Shown here piece after piece: positions 49,701-58,351 of a stretch of 64,000 nt of DNA. Made by a program: the position numbers and the translations under genes. The stretch is from assembly GCA_965371445.1 (NCBI GenBank), contig CBDUYN010000001.1, forward strand, positions 1 through 64,000, read 5' to 3'. The notes beneath the pieces are model-generated. The model worked only from the letters and a program-made list of their open reading frames with translations, was not told the DNA's origin and made no database searches. Position 1 is the first letter of the stretch. Each line of letters starts with the position of its first letter. The DNA is from DASWIG01 sp965371445. Its GTDB lineage: Bacteria; Acidobacteriota; Thermoanaerobaculia; Multivoradales; J023.

Positions 49701-50653
49701 GCGCCGCGCGGCGCGGCGCGCAGGGCGTCGGCCACTGAAATCGACGCCGAAGACCGCGTCCCCAAGGCGCTCCGGCTCGCCGCGGAGGGCTCCGAGGTAC
49801 CCTGGTACATCTCGCCGATCTGCTCCAGTGCCAAAGCCACCTCGAAGGCGCTTCCGGGACGCTTGTCGAGATCCTTTTCGAGCAGCTGGTCGACGACCTC
49901 CGAAAGCTCGATCGGCACGTCGGAGCGAAGCTCGGCGAGCGGCGTCTGGCGGTCGGTACAGATCCTCGCCAGGGTATGCACCATGCTGGTGCCTTCGAAA
50001 GGCGAGCCTCCGGCCAGGGCCTCGTAGAGAAGAGAGCCGAGAGAGAATAGATCGGTACGGTGATCGACGGCTTCGCCCTTGGCCTGCTCCGGGGACATCG
50101 CCCGGACCGTCCCCAGGATCTCTCCTTCGTCGGAGATCGCCGATTCGTCGGCGCCGGTGAAGACGATACGCTTGGCGAGGCCGAAGTCGAGGATCTTGAG
50201 CCGCCCTTCCGGAGTGAGCATGACGTTCTCGGTCTTCAAGTCCCGGTGCACGATGCCCTCGGCGTGTGCTGCCGAGAGCCCGGCACAGATGTCGCGGCCC
50301 ACTCTCAGGGCTTGACGCCACCCGAGCGGCGAGCGTTCCAGGAGCTGACGCAGAGTCGCCCCCTCGACGAGCTCCATCACCACCCAGTCGCCGAGCTCGC
50401 TTTCCAGGACGTCGTAGACCTGGACGACCGACGGATGGTTCAAGCGAGCGATCGCCTTGGCCTCTCGCCGCAAGCGCTCTTTGGCCTTCGGGGAATCGGA
50501 CTTCAAGCGCTTCAGGAGCTTGACCGCCACCCAGCGCTCCAGACGCTCGTCGAAGGCCCGATAGACCTCCCCCATGCCTCCCGAGCCGAGCCGCTCTTCT
50601 ATGCGATAAGGGCCGATCCTCTCCGGGAGGTCGTCGTCATGGATCTCACTCAC
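46739..50653 (-). CDS. Ser/Thr kinase with cyclase-like, membrane and TPR regions
   Basis: 1304 residues. The kinase domain (residues 10-280) has LGSGGMGEVYRAFD, VAVKLLK, HRDLKTENVML, DFGLAKR and SPEQAKGEA. Next is a segment (about 330-500) like a class III nucleotidyl cyclase fold (YLGICDREQLAARVG, GLEVEKADSFLLLFERP, RTRAGIHVGEV), probably non-catalytic. A membrane helix (RLLLLAFAVLALAALAVATGL) leads to a TolB-N-like domain (VAVLGFQNLTGRQDIDWI) and then a long run of TPR repeats to the C-terminus, on the far side of the membrane. Its stop lies 71 bases before the Pup-like gene on the same strand. Confidence 0.9.
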   Translation of the reverse strand: MSEIHDDDLPERIGPYRIEERLGSGGMGEVYRAFDERLERWVAVKLLKRLKSDSPKAKERLRREAKAIARLNHPSVVQVYDVLESELGDWVVMELVEGATLRQLLERSPLGWRQALRVGRDICAGLSAAHAEGIVHRDLKTENVMLTPEGRLKILDFGLAKRIVFTGADESAISDEGEILGTVRAMSPEQAKGEAVDHRTDLFSLGSLLYEALAGGSPFEGTSMVHTLARICTDRQTPLAELRSDVPIELSEVVDQLLEKDLDKRPGSAFEVALALEQIGEMYQGTSEPSAASRSALGTRSSASISVADALRAAPRGAAPGSATVEGITIRTLVYLGICDREQLAARVGEAGILEALARHDQLVRELLRAYGGLEVEKADSFLLLFERPADAVRFAVAFEHRMAEASAELGGLRTRAGIHVGEVLLRENPPSDVRRGARPLEVEGLTRRVALAVMELARGDQILVSQAAYDLSQRVLRGSEEGVELAWSAYGEYFFTGVAEGVRLFEVGLEGSSVFQAPADSALAWRVGRKKRTPRLLLLAFAVLALAALAVATGLKTLRENRAGARHSVAVLGFQNLTGRQDIDWISTAVSEILSTELAVGEQLRLVSGEEVARMKRELAMETMESLAADTLEKVGRNLNTEYVVVGSYARSGARLRVQLRLQETDGGETLAALQETGLEAELFDVVSRLGSELRREIGVEIKTPAEARAVRATLSTSQEATRLYALGLEKLRSLDASGAKELLLRTVELDDSYALAHAALAEAWLALGYDREAARSARRAFDLAKGLPREQTLTIEGLYREAAGEWLQAIETYRALWNFFPDQLEHGLRLARAQTIVGGSEQALETVEDIRRRSPTASQDARVDLAEVEAAYWISDYERQVAAALAAAEKAEQQEARLLFAEARWQLGWGYYHQNRFEEALEALEEAKTIYSQAGDRGRLAQVLDAMGAVVTYQGQLDTAGELYRRAFAIHEEIGDRKQLATVANHLAYLVHMQGQLEEARRMAEEALRSIREVGDRYREASLLDTLTWVSVQLDPVAAEKLAAEERDLYLAIGDRQMIPYTYCYEARSAVATGRLPLARELFAAAERLAAELKKEYVWSFYHLSLGELRLAEDDLDGAEQSFALALMKSRSLGEQEGVARAELWQVRLALARGATREARELAHRAEKSFRDGGRRDLARGALVSLAAALLEDGETEMAGQALERFGETENPSLRLEAAILGARLRAAQGQVAAARKDLEAIREDAAEQRLVALALAARLALGEIELKAGDPAGRLRLIELAAEAHQLGFQGIARRAERAIF

Positions 50654-50737
50654 AACCCGAGGATCTTAGCACCGGCCGACCTGCCGGGAGCGGAGGGCAA
50701 GAAGCGGCCGACTTCATCCCCGACGACGAGACCCATC

Positions 50738-51754
<1,017 letters not shown>

Positions 51755-51765
51755 CGCTTCCTCCC

Positions 51766-52776
51766 TCACGCGTAGCGCGAAGCCGTCGGGCCGCGGAGCC
51801 AGTCGCGCAGCTTGCGCTCGGCCTGGCGCAGCTCCGGCGAGTGCCGCTCCCGCCATCGGCGGATCTCGGGATACCCCTTCGACTCCTCGTCGACCAGATG
51901 GCGGGCAAACTCTCCGGAGCGGATCTCCTCGACGGCCTTCACCATTCGCTCCCGGGCCTCGTCGACCGGGCCGAGGGCCTGGTCCCAGTGGTGGGCGATG
52001 CCCGCCCTGCTGGCCCGGGAAGCGTGGGATTCGATCATGTCGTAGAGCCCCTCTTCGGCCACCGCGTCGAGCACCTGCCCCAGCTCCCCCGAGCCGCCCA
52101 GCTCCATCAACGCCACCTCTGCCGGGTAGCCGGCCTCGACCAGGGTCTCGAAAGCGAGCTCCAGGGCACGAAAGATCAGGGGATAAGTCACGTGCTCGGC
52201 GAAGTGGTCGAGCTCACACTCCTCGGCGAAGCTCGCCTCGACGGCGGCGCAACGCGTGATCCCCAGGGCGCTGGCGAGGCCCAGGAGGCGCCGCTCGGCC
52301 TTGCCGCTCGCATCGTGTCCGACGCCGACGAAGGCCGGCACCCCCCAGCCGTCGAGGTAGCGGCCGCGCAGGTAGAACCCGGCCATGCGCGGCGCCAGGA
52401 GCAGGAGGTCGACGTCGTGGGACGGCTCGATCAAGCCGTAGTGGATCGCGAACCCGTGAGCGAACACCAGAGCCGCCCCGGGCTTGAGGTTCCGGGCCAC
52501 GTGCTGCTCGTAGACCGCCCCCTGCAGCTCGTCGGGGACGAGAAGCAAGACGATGGTGGCGCGGCGCGTCGCCTCGCCGAGGTCGTGGACCGGGAAGCCG
52601 TCTTCTTTCGCCCGGTGGCTGTGGCGGTCGAGGCGATTCCCGACGACCACCGTCACGCCCGAGTCGCGCAGGGTCAGGGCCTGGGCGCGCCCCTTCTCGC
52701 CATAGCCCAGGATTGCAACCGTCTCGCCCTCGAGCGCGCCCGCCGGGACGTCCTCATCGTAAAAGACTCGCGTCAC
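51766..52776 (-). CDS. Ketol-acid reductoisomerase-like protein, diverged
   Basis: 336 residues with the IlvC fold: NADPH loop ILGYGEKGRAQALTLRDSGVTVVVG (normally GYGSQGHA), LLLVPDELQGAVYE, FAHGFAIHYG with the catalytic His, LLLLAPRMAGFYLRGRYL, and the metal site EASFAEECELDHFAEHV with Asp and Glu kept. The second metal pair, normally ECLHE/ESLHE, is MELGGSGEL, changing the spacing of the glutamates. It is therefore either a diverged reductoisomerase or a paralogue with a new substrate. The GTG at 52776 has GGAGG five bases upstream. No other branched-chain gene is nearby. Confidence 0.8.
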   Translation of the reverse strand: MTRVFYDEDVPAGALEGETVAILGYGEKGRAQALTLRDSGVTVVVGNRLDRHSHRAKEDGFPVHDLGEATRRATIVLLLVPDELQGAVYEQHVARNLKPGAALVFAHGFAIHYGLIEPSHDVDLLLLAPRMAGFYLRGRYLDGWGVPAFVGVGHDASGKAERRLLGLASALGITRCAAVEASFAEECELDHFAEHVTYPLIFRALELAFETLVEAGYPAEVALMELGGSGELGQVLDAVAEEGLYDMIESHASRASRAGIAHHWDQALGPVDEARERMVKAVEEIRSGEFARHLVDEESKGYPEIRRWRERHSPELRQAERKLRDWLRGPTASRYA

Positions 52777-52907
52777 CGCTTCCTCCGTCGGCTGCCGGAG
52801 CCTGGTGAGGGGACCGCTCCCGAAACGCACGATGCCATCGGGTGCTAATACCCGCCTCTCGGCCCGGGATGAACCCCGCGAGTATACGCCCTTTGCGGAG
52901 GCGTACG

Positions 52908-53768
52908 TCATTCGGCGGGGGAAATAGCCGGCACCCAGGAGCGCAGACGCTTGCCCAGGCGGACGAGGTACTCCGGCCCCGCCACCTCGAAAAAGTCGTT
53001 GTGGCCGGCTCCTTCGACCGGCCAGAGCTCCGTGCCCGGCGGTGCCGCGGAGTGGAGGCGCTCGCCTTCGGCGAACGGCACGATCTCGTCGCGGGTCCCG
53101 TGGACGAGAAGCACCGGACACCTCAGCTCCCCCACCCGGCGATGGCTCGGGAAATCCCCACGGCTCAGAAGGGCGGCAAGCGGGAGGAACGGATAGATCC
53201 GCAGAGCCATCGACGCAGTCGAGGAAAACGTCGACTGCAGGACCACCCCCGCCACCGGCCGCTCCACGGCCACCTTGAGCGCCACGGCGCCGCCCAGGCT
53301 CTCGCCGTAGAGGACGAGGCGCGCCGGCTCGACGCCGGAGGCGACCAGATGATCGTAGACCGCCAGGCCGTCACGGTAGACCTCCTCCTCGCTCGGACGG
53401 CCCTCGTTACCGCCGAACCCCGAGTAGTCGAAAAGGACGAACCGCACCCCCGTGCCGTGGACGATCTCCTCGAGGAGCGTCGCCCGGTAGGCGATGTTGC
53501 CGGCGTTGCCGTGAAAAAAAAGGACGACGGGGTCGCCGACGACCGGGTCGCGAGGCTGGGCGTCATAGGCCGCCAGCAAGCGGCCGTCATCGCGCTCGGC
53601 GCGGATCACGCGAACGTCCGCGAGGCCCTGCAACCAGGTCAGGCCGACCTCGGCCGTTGGCTCCCGGGCCGGGAAGAAGATCATCCGGTCGCGCAGGAGA
53701 TAGAGCAGCACCGGGAGGGCGATCTCGATGGCGAGGACGATGAGCAGGAACCGAATCATGGCTTTCAT
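52908..53768 (-). CDS. Membrane-anchored alpha/beta hydrolase (BEM46/ABHD13-like)
   Basis: 286 residues. An N-terminal membrane helix (RFLLIVLAIEIALPVLLYLL) is followed by FFHGNAGNIAYR (oxyanion region), the nucleophile motif YGESLGGAVAL, the aspartate in HGTRDEIVP and the histidine in GAGHNDFFE. Esterase or thioesterase of unknown substrate. The start is the ATG at 53768 or the one three codons later; the ribosome site is weak. Divergent from the DHH gene. Confidence 0.9.
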   Translation of the reverse strand: MKAMIRFLLIVLAIEIALPVLLYLLRDRMIFFPAREPTAEVGLTWLQGLADVRVIRAERDDGRLLAAYDAQPRDPVVGDPVVLFFHGNAGNIAYRATLLEEIVHGTGVRFVLFDYSGFGGNEGRPSEEEVYRDGLAVYDHLVASGVEPARLVLYGESLGGAVALKVAVERPVAGVVLQSTFSSTASMALRIYPFLPLAALLSRGDFPSHRRVGELRCPVLLVHGTRDEIVPFAEGERLHSAAPPGTELWPVEGAGHNDFFEVAGPEYLVRLGKRLRSWVPAISPAE

Positions 53769-53862
53769 GGCGAGTCTCGGGCGTTGCTGGGAGTGAAGAG
53801 GCCGCTGCGGGTATCCGCCGGCCGCGAGCTTTGCTATGATCCCTTGCGTACGAGGGAACCCT

Positions 53863-54756
53863 ATGCGTCTAGTGACCCGCGGCGACCTTGATGGTCTCAC
53901 ATGTGCCGTTCTGATCGGCCTCCACGAACCTCTCGACGAGATCCTGCTCACCCATCCGCAGGTAGCCGCCGACGGCGAGGTCGAAGCGGGGCCGAACGAC
54001 ATCGTCGCCAACCTCCCCTACCTGCCGGGGTGCGCCATGTGGTTCGACCACCACCAGCACACCGCCACCGTAGCGGCACCTGACGTCAACTTCAAGGGTT
54101 CCTTCGGCGCCGCTGCATCGGCGGCGCGCCTGGTCTACGAGTACTACGGCGGCCGGGAGGCCCTCGGAGAGTTCGACGAGCTGGTCCGCGAGACCGACCG
54201 CATGGATTCGGCGAATCTGACGCCGGAGGACGTCGAGAACCCGCAACGCTACATCAAGCTCGGCTTCACCATCGACAGCCGCAGCGGCCTCGGTTCCTTC
54301 GAGGGCTACTTCATCTCCCTGGTCGAGCTGATGATGGGCCGGGTGCCGATCGAGGAGGTCCTCGAGCATCCGGAGGTGATGCGCCGCTGCCTGTTGCTCG
54401 AGGAAGCCGACTTCCACTTCCGCCAGGCCTTGAAGCTCTACAGCCGCGTCGACTCTAACGTCGTCGTCACCGACTTCCGCGGCGTCGAGCAGGTGCCGCG
54501 GGGCAACCGCTTCCTGATCTACGCCCTCTTCCCGGAGATCAACGTCTCGGTGCGCCTGCAATGGGGTCCCAACAAGGACTTCACGATGATGACCATCGGC
54601 CACTCGATCTTCAACCGCACCTGCCGCACCGACGTCGGGGAGCTTGCGGCCCGCCATGGCGGCGGCGGCGTCCCCGGTGCCGGGAGCATTCGCCTGATCG
54701 ACGACCCGGACCAGCAGATTCAGATGGTCCTCGCCGAGCTCAAGGCCTTCGGCTGA
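53863..54756 (+). CDS. DHH-family phosphoesterase (exopolyphosphatase-like)
   Basis: 297 residues. Motif I is a variant (TRGDLDGLTCAVLI), motif III is FDHHQHT with the DHH, and DRMDSANL supplies another acidic metal ligand. The C-terminal DHHA1-like region ends HGGGGVPGAGSIRL. Hydrolyses polyphosphate, oligonucleotides or cyclic dinucleotides; which one is not clear. The ATG at 53863 follows GAGGG. It lies 26 bases upstream of the MerB-like selenoprotein gene on the same strand, so the two may be co-transcribed. Confidence 0.85.
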   Translation: MRLVTRGDLDGLTCAVLIGLHEPLDEILLTHPQVAADGEVEAGPNDIVANLPYLPGCAMWFDHHQHTATVAAPDVNFKGSFGAAASAARLVYEYYGGREALGEFDELVRETDRMDSANLTPEDVENPQRYIKLGFTIDSRSGLGSFEGYFISLVELMMGRVPIEEVLEHPEVMRRCLLLEEADFHFRQALKLYSRVDSNVVVTDFRGVEQVPRGNRFLIYALFPEINVSVRLQWGPNKDFTMMTIGHSIFNRTCRTDVGELAARHGGGGVPGAGSIRLIDDPDQQIQMVLAELKAFG

Positions 54757-54782
54757 GAGGACGTAACCACGGAGGAGCCAGG

Positions 54783-55529
54783 ATGAGCGAAACCATCATG
54801 ATCGGGAGAGGCCGAGAGATCACCGAAATGCCGCGTTCGACCTGGGAAGGACACCTCGCCCAGGCCGACGAAGTTTGTGAGAAACGGATGCGGTTCATGT
54901 CGGAGGATCACCACCGGGTCCGCTACTTCGTCGTCGAGGAGATCGCCCGCCGCGGCGAGCCCCTCGCTCCGGAGGCGATCGCCGAAGCCCTCGACCTGGA
55001 GCCGAAGCGCCTCGCCGGGATCCTCGACGAGCTCGAGGCGAACCTCTTCTTCCTGGTGCGAAACGACGCCGGTGCCGTCAGCTGGGCCTATCCGGTCACC
55101 GCCGAGACGACCCCCCACCGGCTGATTTTTTCCACCGGCGAGCGCCTGCACGGCGCCTGAGGGGAGGACGCGGTCGCGACGCCCTTCGTGCAGGGGCGCT
55201 TAAGGCAAGAGTCCTTCGAGGTCGAGATCCGAACCGAGTGCGCCTGCTGCGGCCGCGAGCTCGGCATGACCTTCGGCACCGACCTGAGCTTCCGCGTCCA
55301 CCAAGCCGACGCCGCGCCGCTCGTTTTCGAGCCCCAGGTCGACTGGGGACAGTTCGACGAGCCCAACATCATCCACGGCTACTGAGAAAACTCTGTCTTC
55401 TTCTGGTCAGAAGAACACGCGCGCCGAGAGCGGGCCCGGGGGTCACGGATCGACGGCACCTACCTGACGCTGGCGCAGTCGGCCTACGCGACGGTCATTT
55501 CCCAGGGAGCGCTTTTCGCGTTCACCTAG
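54783..55529 (+). CDS. MerB-like selenoprotein with two in-frame TGA codons
   Basis: Read through TGA at 55158-55160 and 55383-55385, this is a single 248-residue frame ending at TAG. Residues 1-110 hold the winged-helix domain of alkylmercury lyase-type proteins (EIARRGEPLAPEAIAEALDLEPKR...SWAYPVT). Then come FSTGERLHGA-U-GEDAVATPFVQG, ECACCGRELGM, and NIIHGY-U-ENSVFFWSEEHARR. In MerB and its relatives the two positions marked U (residues 126 and 201) are the catalytic cysteines that cleave the carbon-mercury bond (Cys96 and Cys159 of the plasmid enzyme). Both are therefore predicted to be selenocysteine. Stop codons at exactly and only these two places, with coding-quality text on either side, argue against decay. 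GGAGG precedes the ATG. Whether it acts on organomercury or another substrate is not known. Confidence 0.9.
55158..55198 (+). promoter_or_regulatory. First Sec codon of the MerB-like gene with possible SECIS
   Basis: TGA at 55158-55160. Two candidate hairpins follow: CGC-GGTC-GCG (55169-55178), short but with a GGTC loop, and CGCCCT with AGGGGCG (55180-55198, one bulge). Neither is as convincing as the hairpin at the second TGA; folding software is needed to choose. Confidence 0.45.
55383..55415 (+). promoter_or_regulatory. Second Sec codon of the MerB-like gene with SECIS hairpin
   Basis: TGA (55383-55385) is followed by TTCTTCT (55398-55404), loop GGTC (55405-55408) and AGAAGAA (55409-55415): seven perfect pairs with the GGUC loop known from E. 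coli fdhF. The loop starts 20 bases after the TGA, exactly as in the MsrA-like gene. Confidence 0.8.
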
Positions 55530-55899
55530 ACCTGGACGGACGCTCGAGGTGAAGCTCCCGCCAGTCCGAGGAGCCGGGAGCGAAGCAGAATTCGTCGAGC
55601 CGCCGGCGCAGGTCGACGGCCTTGGCGGCGTTCGAACGGCGGTAGTCGCAGACGTGGAGGTCGATGGTGGCATAGCCCTCGGCTGCCCAGCAATGGAGCA
55701 CCAGGTGGGACTCGGCGAGCACCCAGACGAGGGTCATGCCGCCGTTCTCGAAAGCGACCAGCTGGCGGCCTACCACTTTCATTTCGCTCGCCTCGACGAG
55801 CTCCGCGACGCGCGCCAGGAGCTTTTCGGGCGCCTTCGACGCGGCCGCTTCGAGACCCTCGGAAAGGGCACCGGCGCCAAGGAAGTGATGGGAGCTCAT
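55522..55899 (-). CDS. speD: S-adenosylmethionine decarboxylase-like protein (SpeD)
   Basis: 125 residues of the pyruvoyl-enzyme SpeD family. The self-cleavage site is in LAESHLVLHCWAAEGYATIDLHVCDY: the Ser after AE becomes the pyruvoyl group, and the His of LHC and the Cys of HVCDY match the two processing residues. Length fits the short bacterial form. The HTWPE that usually follows the site is HCWAAE here, so decarboxylation of another amino acid, as known for some SpeD homologues, is possible. It is convergent with the MerB-like gene, overlapping by eight bases. The ATG at 55899 is chosen; upstream sequence is noise. Confidence 0.88.
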   Translation of the reverse strand: MSSHHFLGAGALSEGLEAAASKAPEKLLARVAELVEASEMKVVGRQLVAFENGGMTLVWVLAESHLVLHCWAAEGYATIDLHVCDYRRSNAAKAVDLRRRLDEFCFAPGSSDWRELHLERPSRSR

Positions 55900-56073
55900 C
55901 GGTCCAGCCTTCTCTCGAAAGACTATAGCAGCTTGATTTCCTCCGGAGGGATGGGGCAGGATGCCTGGTCGCACCAGTCTGTGATCCATCTCTGTCTGAA
56001 GTCCGCCCAAGAGGTGCCGCCCTCCGTGTCCGATCCACCCCGCCCTCGCATCCTCGCCGCCGAAGACGACGAC

Positions 56074-57288
56074 ATGCGCTCGCACCGCCGGTTGAAAATC
56101 CTGTTCTGCCTTGCCGCGGCCACGGCTCTCCTCCTGGCGGCTCAGCCCGGCGCCGCCGACTACCTGGTCACGGCCGACGGCCGGTTGATCGAAACCCGCG
56201 GTCCCTGGACGGTCAGCGGACGCAAGGTCCTCTACACCGACCTGGCGGGAGAGGTCCGGACGCTCGACCTCTCCGAAGTCGACCTGGAAGGGAGCAAGGA
56301 AACGACGGCGCTGCGCACGGGCAAGCCTTACGTCGAGCCGCGGCAAGAGTCACAGACCGCCCCGGAGGTGACGCTCCGATCGGCGCCGCCACGGATCAGC
56401 CTCTTCGTCGACGCTTTTTGTCCCGCCTGCAGCGAAGCGCGGGAGCTGCTAGAGGAGCTCGGAGCCCCCTTTGAGGTCAAGGACGTCTCCCAGGACCGCC
56501 GGGCACGCAAGGAGTACAAGAAGAAGGCCGGCCACGGCGGCGGCATGCCGGTGATCGACGTCGACGGGACCCTGGTCTTTCGGTTCCGGCCCCAGGTGGT
56601 CCGGCAGCGGGTGGCGGAGCTTCGCACCCGCCAGGCCGGCGAAGCTGCCGAGCTTCTACAGCACTCGATCGGTGCCATGGGTGGCGCCGAGGCGATCTCG
56701 GCCGTCCAAAGCCTCGGGGCGCGGGCGGCATGCACAGGACCCGGCGGTGTGTTCACGACCGAAGTCCTCTCGCTCAAACCGGACCGGACCCTGATGCGCC
56801 AGAGCTCCCCGGGCGGCGTCACGGAGCTCTACGTCGCCGGAGAGCTTGGCTGGAGCAAGGATCCGGCGAGCGGCGAGACGAAACCCCTCTCGCGGGCGAT
56901 GCGCGACGTCGTCCGCGGTCACGAGTTCCATCTCCTCCTCCTGGATCTCGACGAGCGCTTCACGGACCACCGTGCGACGGGCCGTACCGAGGCCGACGGC
57001 CGGGCCTGCCTCGAGGTGCTGATGCTCGACGGCTACGGACTGGAAGCGGCGGCGTGTTTTGACGAGAAGACCCACCTTCCCATCGCTCTCGCTTACCTTC
57101 CGCCTCCGGGGACGGGGACGGAGCTCATCCGCATCACGGTCGAGGGCTGGCGGCGAATCGACGGCGTCAGCTACCTCGCGGGCTTTACCCTGCGCCAGGG
57201 CGAGGAGGTCTTTACCTACCGCTACGAGGAGATCCGTCCAAATTCGGTCGAGGCGGAGCTGTTCGAAGTGCCACCGGAGATTCAATAG
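56074..57288 (+). CDS. Exported protein with glutaredoxin-like and LolA-like domains
   Basis: 404 residues. Signal peptide (ILFCLAAATALLLAAQPGAA), a short beta domain (DYLVTADGRLIETRGPWTVSGRK), then a glutaredoxin/thioredoxin-like domain with FVDAFCPACSEARELLEELGAPFEVKDV and the cis-Pro region GGGMPVIDVDG, then a 210-residue domain beginning LLQHSIGAMGGAEAISAVQSL, which resembles the exported LolA-like protein at 9.5-10.3 kb. CPAC is an unusual but workable redox pair for an exported oxidoreductase. The fusion suggests a lipid-binding or lipoprotein-handling module with thiol chemistry; substrate unknown. Confidence 0.75.
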   Translation: MRSHRRLKILFCLAAATALLLAAQPGAADYLVTADGRLIETRGPWTVSGRKVLYTDLAGEVRTLDLSEVDLEGSKETTALRTGKPYVEPRQESQTAPEVTLRSAPPRISLFVDAFCPACSEARELLEELGAPFEVKDVSQDRRARKEYKKKAGHGGGMPVIDVDGTLVFRFRPQVVRQRVAELRTRQAGEAAELLQHSIGAMGGAEAISAVQSLGARAACTGPGGVFTTEVLSLKPDRTLMRQSSPGGVTELYVAGELGWSKDPASGETKPLSRAMRDVVRGHEFHLLLLDLDERFTDHRATGRTEADGRACLEVLMLDGYGLEAAACFDEKTHLPIALAYLPPPGTGTELIRITVEGWRRIDGVSYLAGFTLRQGEEVFTYRYEEIRPNSVEAELFEVPPEIQ

Positions 57289-57294
57289 GTGAAC

Positions 57295-57370
57295 CCGGAG
57301 GGCGATCACTATCTTGTATTCGCCCTCGGCTGACCACCGTAGGGGCGAATCTTGTATTCGCCCTCGGCGC
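57295..57370. repeat. Tandem REP-like hairpins between convergent genes
   Basis: Two units, GGGCGATCACTATCTTGTATT-type followed by CGCCCTCGG and GTAGGGGCGAATCTTGTATT then CGCCCTCGG, each with GGGCGA/TCGCCC-like arms. They share GTAGGGGCG with the palindrome at 37197 and lie between convergent genes, where they could also terminate transcription. Confidence 0.6.
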
Positions 57371-58351
57371 CTAGATTCCAGCTTCGGCCAACGCCTTGTT
57401 CAACGCCGGGACGACCTCGTGGAGGTCGCCGAGCACGGCGTAGCGTGAGACGCTGAAGATCGGGGCGCTCGCGTCCTTGTTGATCGACACGACGCAGCCC
57501 GCACCCTTCATGCCCACCAGGTGCTGAATGGCCCCGGAGATGCCGATGGCGAAGTAGAGCTTCGGCGCCACGGTCTGGCCCGAGGAACCGATCTGACGGT
57601 CGCGAGGCAGCCAGCCGTTGTCGATCACCGGCCGGCTCGCGCCGATCTCGGCACCGAGCTTCGCGGCGAGCTCCCGGATCGGCCCCAACTTGTCCTCACC
57701 GCCGACGCCGCGGCCCACGGCGATGACGACGTCGGCCTTGGAGAGGTCGACGTGGTCCCCTCCGACCTGCTCGACACCGAGGATCCTACGGTCGGCCTCG
57801 ACCTGCGAGAAGTCCGCTCCGAGGTCCTTGACATGAGCGCTGCCGGCGGCGGCTTCGTCGGCCGAGAACACGCCCGACTGCACCGAGACGAAGACCGTAC
57901 CCTCGCCCTTGACCCGAACGCGCGACTGGAGCTTGCCGCCCATGACGGGCCGGCTCCAGACGAGCTCGCCGTCCTCCTGCGCGAAGGCGGTCACCTCCGG
58001 GACAAAGGCCGCGTCGACCTCCTGGGAGAGGCGGGCGACGTAGTCGACGGACTGGTAGGTGTGGGGGAAAACGACGTAGCCCACCTCGGCCGCGCGGATC
58101 GCCGGAGCGAGCACACCGACGTAGGCGCCCGGCGTGTAGGCGGCGAGCGACGCGTCGTCGGCGACCAAGACCGCCTCGAGGTCAAGCGCCGCGAGCTCGT
58201 CGCGGGCCGCCTCGACGCCGGAGCCCAGGACCACGGCCGACACCGAGCCACCGACCTCGGCGGCGAGCTTCTGTCCGGCGGCGATCGCCTCGCGCGACAT
58301 GCGGTGGAGCCCGTCTTCCCGGAGCTGTGTCACAACCCAGATCTTCGTCAT
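57371..58351 (-). CDS. etfA: Electron transfer flavoprotein alpha subunit
   Basis: 326 residues. It has the N-terminal nucleotide-binding fold and the C-terminal FAD domain: GRGVGGEDKLGPIRELAAKLGAEIGASRPVIDNGWLPRDRQIGSSGQTVAPKLYFAIGISGAIQHLVGMKG. Passes electrons from acyl-CoA or other dehydrogenases toward the quinone pool, consistent with menaquinone use. Its start overlaps the etfB stop by one base (TGATG). Confidence 0.95.
   Translation of the reverse strand: MTKIWVVTQLREDGLHRMSREAIAAGQKLAAEVGGSVSAVVLGSGVEAARDELAALDLEAVLVADDASLAAYTPGAYVGVLAPAIRAAEVGYVVFPHTYQSVDYVARLSQEVDAAFVPEVTAFAQEDGELVWSRPVMGGKLQSRVRVKGEGTVFVSVQSGVFSADEAAAGSAHVKDLGADFSQVEADRRILGVEQVGGDHVDLSKADVVIAVGRGVGGEDKLGPIRELAAKLGAEIGASRPVIDNGWLPRDRQIGSSGQTVAPKLYFAIGISGAIQHLVGMKGAGCVVSINKDASAPIFSVSRYAVLGDLHEVVPALNKALAEAGI

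Noticed and set aside
54783..55160. Short HTH protein plus a separate small zinc-ribbon protein instead of one MerB-like gene
   Set aside because: The pieces share one frame, the joins fall at catalytic cysteine columns, and the third piece (ENSVFFWSEEHA...) continues the same family without any start codon of its own.
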